Shown: piece after piece, positions 32,957 through 43,592 of the stretch | How the letters are laid out: each line of letters starts with the position of its first letter | Numbering within the stretch: position 1 is the first letter of the stretch | NCBI GenBank assembly: GCA_949316235.1 | Contig: OX438759.1 | Span: 12,871,618-12,935,617, forward strand | Source of the DNA: Oegoconia quadripuncta | Taxonomy: Eukaryota > Arthropoda > Insecta > Lepidoptera > Autostichidae | Direction: 5' to 3' | DNA: 64,000 bases | The notes under the pieces: model-generated | Seen by the model: the letters and a program-made list of their open reading frames with translations, nothing else | What the model was told of the DNA's origin: nothing | Database searches by the model: none | Made by a program: the position numbers and the translations under genes

Positions 32957-33136
32957 GGATCGGATGGATTGGATTGGATGGGGTGGATCGGATGAATTGG
33001 ATGGTTTGGATTGGATCGGATGGATTGGATCCGGTGGATTGGATAGGATCGGATGGATTGGATTGGATTAGATCGGATGGATTGGATCGGATGGGATGCA
33101 TCGGATGGATTGGATTGGATGGGGTGGATCGAATGG
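32957..33136 (+). repeat. GGAT-type minisatellite
   Basis: About 180 bases made of GGATT, GGATC, GGATG and GGGGT units, for example GGATCGGATGGATTGGATTG. A 15-20 base higher-order unit repeats imperfectly. Long open frames on both strands here (Trp/Ile/Gly/Asp-rich one way, Ser/Asn/Pro/Ile-rich the other) come from the repeat and are not genes. Confidence 0.9.
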
Positions 33137-33565
33137 ACAGCGTTCGGGAAACTGTGCAGCGTCTTCTCGTCCAAAATACCTCAGTGCTTGAAGACGAGTT
33201 GTTAGTCAACGTGTGTTACCAGTGATGACTTATGGCACTGAAACGTGGTCTCTCACTTCGGGCCTCATAAGAAAGCTCAAAGTCACGCAATGAGCTATGG
33301 AGAGGACGATGCTCGGCTATTCACTATGTAATGGAATCAGGAATAAAGAAATTCGTAAGCGAACTAAGCTCACTGACAAAGCCTAGCAGATTAGCAAGTT
33401 GAAGTACAGGCAGGCAGGGTACATAGCTCGAAGAACTGATGACTGGTGGGGCATTTAAGTTCTCAAGTGGTGACCACGCTTCGTCAAGCGCTGCGTAGGA
33501 TGTCCACTTACAAAGCCTCTGTTCAGCAGTGGACATCCTGTGGCTGATGTGATGATGATTATCAA
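33137..33565 (+). pseudogene. RTE-type LINE ORF2 C-terminal remnant
   Basis: Directly after the minisatellite, the plus strand reads VLPVMTYGTETWSLTSGLIR and KLKVTQ, then stops, then in other frames ISKLKYRQAGYIARRTDDWW-like text, and finally the GTTCAGCAGTGGACATCCTG tail with TGATGTGATGATGAT. This is the RTE reverse-transcriptase C-terminus with several stops, frameshifts and a deletion of the arginine-rich part. Confidence 0.75.
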
Positions 33566-35997
33566 CATTATTATTATATATGTTAAATTATTTCATCATC
33601 TCTATTGTCTCTTATTCCCGTTTTTCTTTCCCCGTTATACATTCTCTAACTTCTCTATGGGAGATATAAGCTCACCTCATGTAACTACTTATATGACTAA
33701 TGTATCGTTTGACAGTAATTCCAATAAAGAAATCGTAATCGTTCTTGAATCGTAAAGATGTTGAAAAAGTATCTTTTGACAAAGCAACGATTGGTTTTAT
33801 CGTGAACATCTTTATGGTCGCCAGTAAACCGATGTTGCCTCAAAACTGTCAAAATTGCTCTTTTACCGACATATTTTACGAGCACTTGAAGAATTGCTCT
33901 ACGAGAAATTAATGCTTTTAGGCGTTGAAATGAATTATGAATGCCTTTTTATTGGGAAACCAGTAGATTTAGTGCCAATTATTGTCGACGTAACGAGCAA
34001 ACTTACGTACTATGCCTACTTAGCTGAATTCTGAATTAATATTACAGTAGGTACAGGACGAACGAACACATCATCAGCTTAGCGACTGCTTTCAATTCAA
34101 AACAATCGATACCAACTATCTAACGTGCCCTCCTTGTATTGGAATTCCGAACGACATGATCGTTGAATAGAACCAAGTTCTTTAAACCCGAATTAAAAAA
34201 AATATTAAAATGCCAATAGTGGTCTGCCATCCAAGGACTTACCGCGCCAGATATTGCTTAACTTCGCTAATCGAAACCGAATAGTAAATGCGGCTATTCC
34301 ACCTACTTTCAAATGAGGGCGTAATGTATTGTCCAAATTTTTTTTTTTTCTAACTGACAGACACTTTTATAGGTGGTTAAATTCTATTGCTTATCAGTTA
34401 TCACATAGCTATAAGTGCATATCCAGCTCAAACGATTAGATTCAATCGACCATCTTTATATTTAAGGCATGTCTTGATTACTAATTTAATGTAATACGTT
34501 TGATTGCACAAAAATTTAAAATATATTTCGCTAGAAAATCACATTCTTATAAATGTTAACCGAGCGTTATGCACTTTTAAACCGTACGATACCTGTTAGT
34601 TTTCATTTGAAAATTTTATGCATATCATATTACAGTAACAGTTGACTACAGAGACCAAACCGTTTCCATTCCATCTAAGGAAATTGGGAATTGTAGCCGA
34701 ATTTTATATAGAGTTTTTCATTTCGGCACGTGTAGGGTTTACGATACATACATAATATCTCATTCATTTTAATAGACTGCCCTGCCCGGAGCCCCGTGGC
34801 TTTGTGTGGATGCCCACGTTTGCAAAGTTAAATGTCACGGAAAATACAATTCGGTTTTTTCCACTTTTCGAAGGTGAGTCGTGGATGCTATTTCCAGCAT
34901 TAACTTTTAATGTTTAGACATTAATGCTTACGTCTGGGTCTATCAGAATCAGTGACTACCCCATTTCGGATATAGGTTGCTATTTTATTGTGAATACCTA
35001 CTTAATAAAATAACAATAGGACGTAGGTAAACCTAATTGGTGTTTAACGCAATTGAAAATTTCCCACTTAAATCGATTTTTTGGGATCAATGCATTTTTC
35101 ATTCGGACGGCTTATTAACACTGCCTCATTGTTATCGGTTATATTATCCATAGTACAGACTTTGTTCACGCCCACTTGCGCCACTATTTAAAAACCTTTT
35201 TGGCAAGTGTATGAAACCATAGACAAGTAAAGATTTTACCAAATTTAACTCTCGAGTTAGTTGTTGGTGCAAGTGATGCTTAATTTGGGACTAGATCATA
35301 GCATAAATAGAATCGGTGGTGATATCCTAAAAATTTCATATGAACCATTTCTTCCACTAATAACAATTTGAAACTCTTCTCTGTTATTATTTTTCAAATA
35401 ACGATTGAAATCCGGAGACGGACATTTCCTTTTATATAAATGGGTACTCATATTGGACATTCTTTCGTGTCTTATTTGTCTTATTTAAATAAGTTTTGTA
35501 TGTATGTATGGTAATAGTAAATGGGAATGTGGATAGGAAATGCAAATGAAATACCACGAATCGCGGTTGCGTGCGGGTTCCTTCATGTATATAAGTATCA
35601 CATTCAGCAATCGTAATGGTTCCTGACCTATACAGATCCAGTTTCATGCAAATATTTGCTACAGAAATGGACACTCGAATGGATAAATCGAGGTCCATTA
35701 TCAATATGTGTACTGATTTGAAGAAGTATAATAATGAAGGTCTATGTCCAATTTTAAAGATGTAGAAAAGGGATGGGGAGGGAAGAATATAGGCACAACC
35801 TGTTTCTCTCAAGGGAGAATTAAAAGGCGACAAATGGATCATAAACGCAACACCATAGACAGCATAGACAGTGAAAGGCAGCATCGTTATTGGTCAGCTC
35901 TCAAAAGTTTGCGATCGCCAAAACATAGGCACAGCATAGTGGATGGGGTAAATATACTTCCCGAAAGTCTGGTACTGGGCCTGGTACTGGTGTGATC

Positions 35998-36500
35998 GGG
36001 CCTACGTACTATGAGCATCTACCCGCAGATTTACGTGACGAAAAAAATGACGACGCATTCATTCGCCAACTGAGAAACTTTTTGTTGGAAAATGAATTTT
36101 ATTCTATTAAAGAGTATATGGATATGACATTTTCATAACCTCCTGACATGTTTTCTATTTTAATATATCTATTTTAACTTGTATTCAACTATAATTTGAC
36201 AAAGGTGATTATGGCATATCAATAATCTCATGACATGGTTTATATTTTATTTTGTTTTATTTCATTTTGATTATTTTGACGTAACAATGGTTACATACTT
36301 ATACTTTCTTAATTAATTTTGACATACATATAACAATATGTTTTACTATTGTATACAGGAATTTGTTTTTTATGTTATTATTTTTTATTTTATGTTTGAC
36401 AATCACTTTTATTTTAAATTTCATAAATTTACGAAACTGTATGTATGACATGCTATTGTAAAAGTGAACTAAATAAATCTAATCTAATCTAATCTAATCT
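35998..36500 (+). repeat. LINE 3' end with RT C-terminus and TCTAA tail
   Basis: An open frame reads YYEHLPADLRDEKNDDAFIR and QLRNFLLENEFYSIKEYMDM before a TAA near 36138. This matches the C-terminal LP..LR....F...L...L....FYS..E pattern of CR1-like LINE proteins. About 330 bases of AT-rich 3' UTR follow, ending in five TCTAA units (36476-36500). Confidence 0.7.
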
Positions 36501-36539
36501 ACTGCATGCCGGTGATGAATACAACGGTTTGCATTTTTT

Positions 36540-36720
36540 TTTTATCCAGTTAGGATACGCATTTGACCACAATCTCACCTGATGGGAAGTGATGATGTGG
36601 CCGAAGATGACATTCCCAAATACCGCCAATCTGGGTCATAAGCGGTGTACATCTCGTCCATGCAGCTTGGTCAGCGTCTCGAGCTTCCGTTTTAAAGCCG
36701 CAAGCTACTGATAATTCATG
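36540..36720 (-). repeat. SINE-like degenerate repeat
   Basis: TTTTTTTTATCCAGTTAGGA, CATTTGACCACAATCTCACC and GGAAGTGATGATGTGGCCGA resemble the 3' half of SINE-A, but the body diverges. It may be a related family. Confidence 0.45.
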
Positions 36721-37122
36721 ATTACTTTATGGAGGGATTGCTTCTAAATATGTAACAACTCTGTTTTCTCTTCTACAATGCTACAGTATAACTTCCCAAA
36801 TACCACCGACCAGGTTAATCTCGTAAAATACCGTATATCTATCACCTTCTCGTACACCTATTACGACATAGGTACGTGCAGTGTCGTCTAAAATTAGGTT
36901 ACATAAACCAATTGGATGCTTAGTCGGGCTTAATAATGGCACGTTCCTATAATAACTGGATTACTTTGCCTTCTTTGAGTTAGTTTAGTATCTGAACCGT
37001 CCTCGGAGCTCCAATGGAGCACTCAATTGTGTTGTTCATATTAACAAGATAAATATATTACCTCAGAGAAACAACAATGCGACTGTGTGGCGGATTATTT
37101 TTATGTCTGTCTGTCTTGTCCA

Positions 37123-37370
37123 CTTTTTTTTTTAATCACAATGTGTTAGCACTTGACCACAATCACAGCTGATGTTAAAATGAAGATGAGGCCGAATGTG
37201 GAAGCGTACTGACCCGGAAATCCCATCTTATTTGTGGGACTTTCTATCTTACTTAGATAAGATGGTGGTAAACCGAGTACCTACTAAACAAAAACATGTA
37301 CCCCGCTGGGGATCGTACCTGTGACCTCCGATTCGTAAACTCTATGTTGTTTACATTGAGCCACGGAGGC
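37123..37370 (-). repeat. SINE-A, internally deleted
   Basis: TTTTTTTTTTAATCACAATG, GATGAGGCCGAATGTGGAAG, a deletion joining CTTACTTAGATAAGATGGTG, then GGGGATCGTACCTGTGACCT and GAGCCACGGAGGC. Ends about 100 bases left of the mariner element. Confidence 0.8.
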
Positions 37371-37477
37371 ATTTGACTTTCTAATATGTTATGTAATTAG
37401 GTACCTATTTTTATTTATTGTATTTGTTGAGACAACTAACCTTTATCCATTTAATTTTATCAGTCATATACTAGATC

Positions 37478-38226
37478 GTTCAATAAGTCCCGAGACTAAT
37501 TTGGAAAAACAACGTATCAATGATTCAGAGCGATGTTTGGCGCTGATGAATCGTAATAAAAAGGATTTTGTACGTCGGTATGTGACAATGGATGAAACAT
37601 GGATACACCATTTTACTCCGGAATCTAATCGGCAGTCAGCGGAGTGGAGAGCGGCTGGTGAAAGCCGCCCGAAGCGGCCAAAGACTCAGAAATCGGCCGG
37701 TAAGGTTATGGCATCTGTATTTTGGGATGCGCATGGAATACTTTTCATCGACTACCTTGAAAAGGGGCAAAATATAAATAGTGACTATTACATGTGCTTA
37801 TTGGAGCGATTGAAGAACGAAATTGCGGATAAACGGCCTCAAATGAATAAAAAGAAAGTGGTGTTTCACCAGGACAACGCCCCTTGTCACAAGTCTGTGA
37901 GAACGATGGCCAAAATTAATGAATTGGGCTTTGAATTGCTTCCTCATCCCCCTTATTCACCAGACTTGGCCCCCAGCGATTACTGGCTGTTTGCAGATCT
38001 CAAAAAAATTCTCCAGGGTAAGAAATTTGACTCAAATAGTGAAGTTATCGCAGCAACGGAGGCTTATTTTGAAGCCAAAGACAAATCGTTCTACACGCAT
38101 GGGATAGAAAAGTTAGAAAAGCGTTGGAGGGACTGTATCGCTCTTGGAGGAGACTACGTTGATGAATAAAAAATAATTTTATAAAAAAAACCTTGTTTTA
38201 GTACTTAGTCTCGGGACTTATTGAAC
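37478..38226 (+). mobile_element. Mariner-family transposon, internally deleted
   Basis: Perfect 21-bp inverted repeats GTTCAATAAGTCCCGAGACT+A at 37478-37498 and the complement at 38206-38226 flank a transposase frame. A full mariner is about 1.3 kb; this one is about 0.75 kb because the region between the left repeat and the transposase core is gone. Outside the repeats, TAGATC on the left and CACGTG on the right do not give a clear TA duplication. Confidence 0.88.
37501..38169 (+). pseudogene. Mariner transposase, N-terminally truncated, catalytic core intact
   Basis: Open from 37501 (TTG, not ATG) to TAA at 38167; the first in-frame ATG is 37546. The 222 codons include the three catalytic aspartates: TMDETW (residue 31), HQDNAPCH (125) and SPDLAPSDYW (160). 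The 34 residues between the last two give the D,D34D pattern of true mariners. About 120-130 N-terminal residues, including the paired helix-turn-helix that binds the inverted repeats, are missing compared with the usual 345-350. The frame has no stop, so the deletion is probably recent, but the protein should not bind its ends. Confidence 0.88.
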
Positions 38227-38519
38227 CACGTGTTATTTTACGAACGATTACGTTTCTCTCCACTCTAATTATTACTAGAGGGCAGAGGCATCTTGAAATA
38301 GTAAGCTTTTCACACAAGTCATGGTCGAGGCCAGCCGCCAACTACAGAAGTTGGTAAATAAACAGCCCTGACCTCATTTTTGCTACTAACCTATGTGTCC
38401 GTGGAGCTTCCAGTATTTCAGTTCGCATGCGACTACGCCTAGAGTCGGGTATAAACTGGGATATGTATGCCGAGAAAAATTAGGCAGAATGCTTCTGAAA
38501 AACCAGTAGTAGTACACTA

Positions 38520-38880
38520 CATATACAGAATGTCACGACCTTTATCCCAAATGTATATCTTTATCATTTTTTCTTAGATTCGCAGAAACTTTTATAAAGC
38601 GGTTACTTTTAAAAATTAACACTGCCTATATTTAACTTAATGTTATCCGATAATACACACAAAGTTTAGCGAAATTTGGATTTGCCGTTCCCAAAAAAAA
38701 TTCAAAAATGTTTGTATGGGGAAAACAGTCTTAATGAAATTCTTCATACAAAACGCCAATTTCATAGGTAGGGACCTAATAGATGTTGTTTGATGCAAAG
38801 TTCCATATTTGCCTTTTACGATATCCACGGGAAAAGACGGCTTGGTAGGTCACTATCCTTTTACGTTCCGCACACCTTTG
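38520..38880 (+). repeat. Repeat D split by repeat E
   Basis: GTCACGACCTTTATCCCAAA at 38531-38550 is the start of repeat D. Its later part, AGATGTTGTTTGATGCAAAG through TTTTACGATATCCACGGGAA, resumes at about 38780. Repeat E (38565-38775) lies between. Confidence 0.55.
38565..38775. repeat. Repeat E, copy 2
   Basis: Same orientation and nearly the same sequence as 28580-28795 (CTTTTATAAAGCGGTTACTT to CATACAAAACGCCAATTTCA). It sits inside a repeat D copy, so it can insert into other elements. Confidence 0.75.
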
Positions 38881-39692
38881 AAAAATAAGTACTATAGAAT
38901 TTATGAGTTACTTTTCGTATTATAATAGCTTTGTAGTTCTCAAAACACAATTTAATGTAAATATCATAGAGGAAAGGAATGTAGTGCTAAGTAATTCAAT
39001 TTACATTCGGCAATACCATGGCGATGTCATGGTCGAGTAACAGCTGATCAATATGAATGGAACACTTATAAATATTATCGACAATCACGTGCGTACTGTG
39101 TGGTGTTACTATACTATAACATATTTAGATAACAGGCGTGGTACAATACTTACTCGCAGTAATACAAGTCCATATAAATTGTGCTCCCAAATGGATGGAT
39201 GGATTCTCATAGTTCCCCAAAACTGATTCCCCTAAATAATGTCATATTATGTCACAAGTTACCGATTATCTAGCCACAAACCAAAATAATATGATAGATT
39301 CAGGGCAGGTTTGGATGGGTGAGCGTGGTTATGTGTTTTATGTGTGGTCAAAGAAACAAACATAGATCACTAAGTAAAGAATATTGCTTTATTAACCGTT
39401 GTTGGCGGATACCGTGCTTAATCGACTGCTATTGAACACTAGTGGGTTGTCTGCCTTGTTATTACACTGTGGTAAGGACAAAATCACAATGGTACCTTGT
39501 TAACACTCGCCAGTGGCACGCGATGCGGTGTTATCTAAGTATTTGGCACAATTGCCAAGTTCTACAATTTGTTTTTATTGGTACTTATATGCAATATAAA
39601 GTTTAGCTGTGAACGCTGCTCACTTGTTGGTTAGGCTGTGTTGGAAATTACCTACCTAATATTTATTATTAACAAAACGCGTGGATTATTAA

Positions 39693-40220
39693 ATAAATAA
39701 ATATTCTTGTAAATACGCACAGCGCCATCTTGTTCCACATTAATTGACGACCTGTTTGGTGTATTGGTTAGAAATCTGACCACTATACCAAATGGTCGCG
39801 GGTTCGAATCCTGTTATGGGCATATATTTGTGTGATGAATACGGATATGTGATTTCCGAGTTATGGATGTTTTCATTTAAAGTATCTATTTACAAAAAAA
39901 TATGTATTTATGTAGTATATCAACCATCTGGTATCCACAACACAAACCTATAGTTGCTTACTGTGGAACTAGATGGGGCTGTGTGTATATCCAAGGATAT
40001 TTATTTATTTATTAAGCAACTATGCTTGTATTATGGATACCAGATGATTGATATACTACACAAATACATTTTTGTTTTGCTAATAAAAAATGAAAACATC
40101 CATAACTTAGGTGCATGGGTCCATATTCATCATATAAACATATGTCCCTAGCAGGATTCGAACCCGCGACCCATTGGTATAGCAGTCAGGGTTTGTAACC
40201 ACTGCACCAAACAGGTCGTC
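39693..40220. repeat. Inverted SINE-B pair
   Basis: A plus-orientation SINE-B (39746-40010: GACGACCTGTTTGGTGTATT, GCGGGTTCGAATCCTGTTAT, CCATCTGGTATCCACAACAC) abuts a minus-orientation copy (40012-40220, ending GGTTTGTAACCACTGCACCA and ACAGGTCGTCC). A third fragment, in minus orientation (39693-39743, CGCACAGCGCCATCTTGTTC), precedes them. RNA across the pair could fold into a hairpin of roughly 200 bp. Confidence 0.8.
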
Positions 40221-40303
40221 CTTATTATGACATGAGTACGGTGAGTTGATTATTCCAATTTAAGCTACGGGGTTTTATGAACATACGTGTACTACAATAT
40301 GCG

Positions 40304-40516
40304 GTACTAGCTGATGCCCGCGAGTTCGTCCGCGTTGAAGATTTCATCAAAATCGGTTCAGCAAAAAAAATTGGCATATATGTTAATCCAGGTCCTAATC
40401 TGTCTACCAAACAAATTTCATCCAAATCCGTCTAGTCGGCGTGAAGAGGTAACAAACATACATACCTATACATATACATCACTCACACAAACTTCCGCAT
40501 TTATAATATTAGTTGC
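40304..40516 (-). mobile_element. Helitron-like short non-autonomous element
   Basis: On the minus strand it starts ACTAATATTATAAATGCGGA and ends CGAACTCGCGGGCATCAGCT+AGT. The CTAGT 3' end after a GC-rich short hairpin, and the lack of terminal inverted repeats, fit the Helitron-like short repeats common in Lepidoptera. Other pieces are at 11038, 18944, 24955 and 53260. Confidence 0.5.
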
Positions 40517-40748
40517 GATTAGTTGGAATGAGTTGGGATGAAGCTACGTACACTTTTTACTTATTTCTGAACATATAGAAGTATGACTCTTGATTGTATT
40601 TTCCTTCCTCGTTTTATGTTATTTGAGAGAAAACCCATCGGGTTTGGGTTCATTTGTTGTTATGACTCCTATTCATGATACATGGTAATGGTGTATTTTT
40701 AGGTTCCACACCTCAAAAGGTAAAAATAAACCCTTATAGGATAGGTTA

Positions 40749-41012
40749 TGTAGGTTATGGAGGGGCTTTTGAATAAAAACAGAGTTATTAAAGTTCGACG
40801 ATAATTAAAATATATTTGAATATATATTTATAAGGAGAGGTGCACTACAGTACTGAACCGCACACGTAAAGCGCATGTAACGAAGTAAGGGGGCTGACCT
40901 AACAAAAGTAGATCCTTCCGCTGTGCATTGATTCCATGAATGAGAACAAGAGACCCTTGTTCTAAATTATTATGAAACTGTACATAGATTTATATTTTGT
41001 TATATTCCAACA
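40749..41012 (-). repeat. Copia 3' LTR
   Basis: 264 bp, TG...CA ends. The minus strand contains a TATA-like CCTTATAAATATATA about two-thirds along, in the same place as in the other LTR. Confidence 0.93.
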
Positions 41013-41270
41013 CGCCCCCCTCAAAAATAAATCTATGAAATATTTTTTTTTTATACTACTTAATTTGTTATAATTAAGTTTACACAATAAAATTAGCACG
41101 CTCTCCTTATTTCTGGGGATACAGACACTAAATGACCCAACATTCGTTGCGCAGGATTAGGGAAAACCCAGAAAAACCTAATCAGGCCATTCCTCAATAG
41201 TAATCAAACGAAATTCAATTATAATTATTAATTGCACAAACACAAAAAAAAATATTACTGAGCCGAATAT

Positions 41271-42758
41271 CTACATAAGTCCAAGCTTTCCTCTCAGTTC
41301 GATGAACCTCGGTCCCGCCAATGGTTTTGTAAAAATATCGGCCAGCTGATTACCTGTGGGAATATAAATTGCTTTAATTACATTTTTCTCTATTTGTTCC
41401 CTAGAGAAATGGTATTTAATGTCGATGTGTTTTGAGCGTTTATGACTTGTTGGGTTACTGGCAATACTTATGCATCCATTGTTATCTTCGTAAATAGGAA
41501 CAGGATTTGAAATACTTAAATGAATGCTGTTAGATAGAGACCTTAACCACAGAGCTTCTCTGACTGCTTCAAAAAGAGCCATATACTCTGCTTCAGTCGA
41601 TGAGGCAGCTACTGATGACTGTCTCTTGGTTTGCCAACATAAAGTACAACGCTCAAATAATTTAAATACATAACCAGATGTACTTTTTCGGTCTGTTAAG
41701 TCATTACCTCCCCAATCTGAGTCAACAAAGCCACTCAAAACATTCTCATAAGTTCCACGAACGTAAGTTAATCTTAGATCAATGGACCCTTTTAAATATC
41801 GAAGTAAACGTTTTAAGTAGGTCCAAAGACATCCATTGTTCTTATTACTGAACCGACTAAGGATGTTTACTGCTACGCTTAAATCGGGCCGAGTGCATAG
41901 CATTATATACATCAAACAACCGATAACATTTTTACAAGGGGCCACAATGATTTCATTTGAATTTAACGCGTTGTAATCCAACTTCGTTTCAAGTGGGGTG
42001 ACGATACTTTTACAGTCATTCATATTGAATTTGTGTAAGACTGTTTTTATATACCTGCTCTGATCCAAAGTAATTTTGTCACCACACCTTTCAACTCTTA
42101 TGCCCAAAAATAGTTTAATGTCTTTTAGATCAACCATACGAAATCTGTTCATCAAATATCTTTTAAAATTATTCATTGAACTAAGATCGGCTGTGGCTAT
42201 CACTAGGTCATCTACATAAAGAATAATGTAGATGTTCTTCGAAATATCACCCTTATCTAGCACATAGAGACAGCGGTCAACTGATGAATTTTTAAAACCC
42301 ATTTCTATAAGAGCTTTTTCAAAAGTTTCAAACCAACATCGTGCTGCTTGTTTTAGTCCGTACAAGGCTTTATTCAAGTTACATACTTGGTCACTTTGAC
42401 ATGGAATACCTTCTGGAACTTTCATAAAGATTTCTTCCTTTAATTCCCCGTTTAAAAACGCGGTTTTCACGTCCATGTGGTGAATTAATAAATTAAATTG
42501 ATTCGCGAAAGCTAATATAAATCTGAAACTAGAAATTCTCGCCACTGGCGCGAAAGTTTCGTTATAATCTATCTCATATTTTTGACTAAAGCCTCGTGCG
42601 ACCAACCGTGCTTTGTATTTAAGTGGATTTCCAAACTCGTCATTTTTAATAGTAAATATCCACTTACAATCAACAATATTTTTATTTTTAGGTTTCGGTA
42701 CTAAGGTCCACGTATAGTTTTCGATGAGTGAATTAATTTCCTCTTTTATAGCCTGTTC
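41271..42758 (-). pseudogene. Copia reverse transcriptase and RNase H
   Basis: Open in the same frame as the integrase part after the TGA; about 495 codons to the TAG/TAA region at 41271. The first Met is at 42605. Motifs include ARLVARGFSQ, NETFAPVARI, the YGLKQAAR block, the catalytic YVDD about 130 residues after that Met, and RNase H residues around STEAEYMAL and YEDNNGC, then TKPLAG near the end. All RT and RNase H catalytic residues I can recognise are present. Because translation from Gag is broken twice upstream, the element may not be autonomous. Confidence 0.92.
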
Positions 42759-43592
42759 TCATAGTAACCTATCATCCCTTGTTTCGATTTCTTTGTAGGA
42801 TGTTGGTACTTGACATACCAATGACTGAGCGCACAACAGATAATCTTGAAAAATATTATCTTCATTATAGGAAACTTTGGGAAGATCTTTGATCCTATCA
42901 CTCCGTCTTAAATTAGGCAACATCTTATTGTCTTGTGATAAGGAGGACCCGTTGTGCTCATCTGTTTCTCTTACAGATTTATTAGGTACTTGCCCTAATG
43001 AGGTATTTTCATTTAAGTTATCATTTGTTTGTTTTTGTATATCTGATTTCACCTCATCAGATTTGCACACCTTCTTAGCGGGTGAAGTGTGCATTGAGTC
43101 ACTTGGATCACAGGAGTTTTCATGAGCCACCCCCTTAGAACTCAGTGAAGGTCTGCTAGACAAGAAATTTATCTCGTCCACAACCACATTTCTTACTATA
43201 ACAAACTTTTCAGTTTCCACAACCCATACTTTGTATCCATTTGTTTCATAACCAACCAGTATACCCTTTGAGGACTTATTTTCAAATTTGGTTTTTCTGA
43301 TTTTGTTATGCATGAATATAGTTGATCCAAATATTTTCAAAAATTTAAGATGCGGCTTTCTACCATGCCACATTTCAAAAGGAGTTTTATAAACCTTTAA
43401 AGCTCTAGTTGGAGAAATATTTATTAAAAATGTAGCAGTTAAAACCGCTTCGCCCCAAAAGGTTTTATTTAATTTGGAACCAACCAGCATAGCGCGAGCT
43501 TTTTCTGTCACAGTTCGTATCATACGTTCTGCGATACCATTTAAAGCAGGTGTTCGTGGGACTGTTAAATGATAACTAATACCTTTTTGCAC
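42759..43592 (-). pseudogene. Copia integrase C-terminal half and linker
   Basis: The open frame continues the integrase in another frame after the T8 run. It contains the NGIAER block with the catalytic Glu and the GKxxP-like FGEAV/KTPFEMWHGRKP segment typical of copia integrases, then a low-conservation linker to a TGA at 42759-42761. The frame resumes without shift after this stop, so the stop is a point lesion. Confidence 0.9.

Noticed and set aside
32914..33225. Three overlapping open frames of 85-97 codons on both strands
   Set aside because: All are translations of the GGAT minisatellite, which has no stop codons in several frames.
35432..35884. 150-codon minus-strand open frame, the longest outside the transposons
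   Set aside because: Composition is Ile, Thr, Tyr and Phe-rich with no motif, and it overlaps an 83-codon plus frame; it looks like non-coding AT-rich sequence just upstream of a LINE end.
6480..36500. CRISPR-like array from short direct repeats (ATTG, TCTAA, GGAT runs)
   Set aside because: These are microsatellite tails of LINEs or a minisatellite, with no unique spacers and a eukaryotic context.
42877..43125. 82-codon plus-strand frame inside the copia element
   Set aside because: Antisense shadow of the copia Pol reading frame; the same applies to 44552-44758 and 45126-45362.
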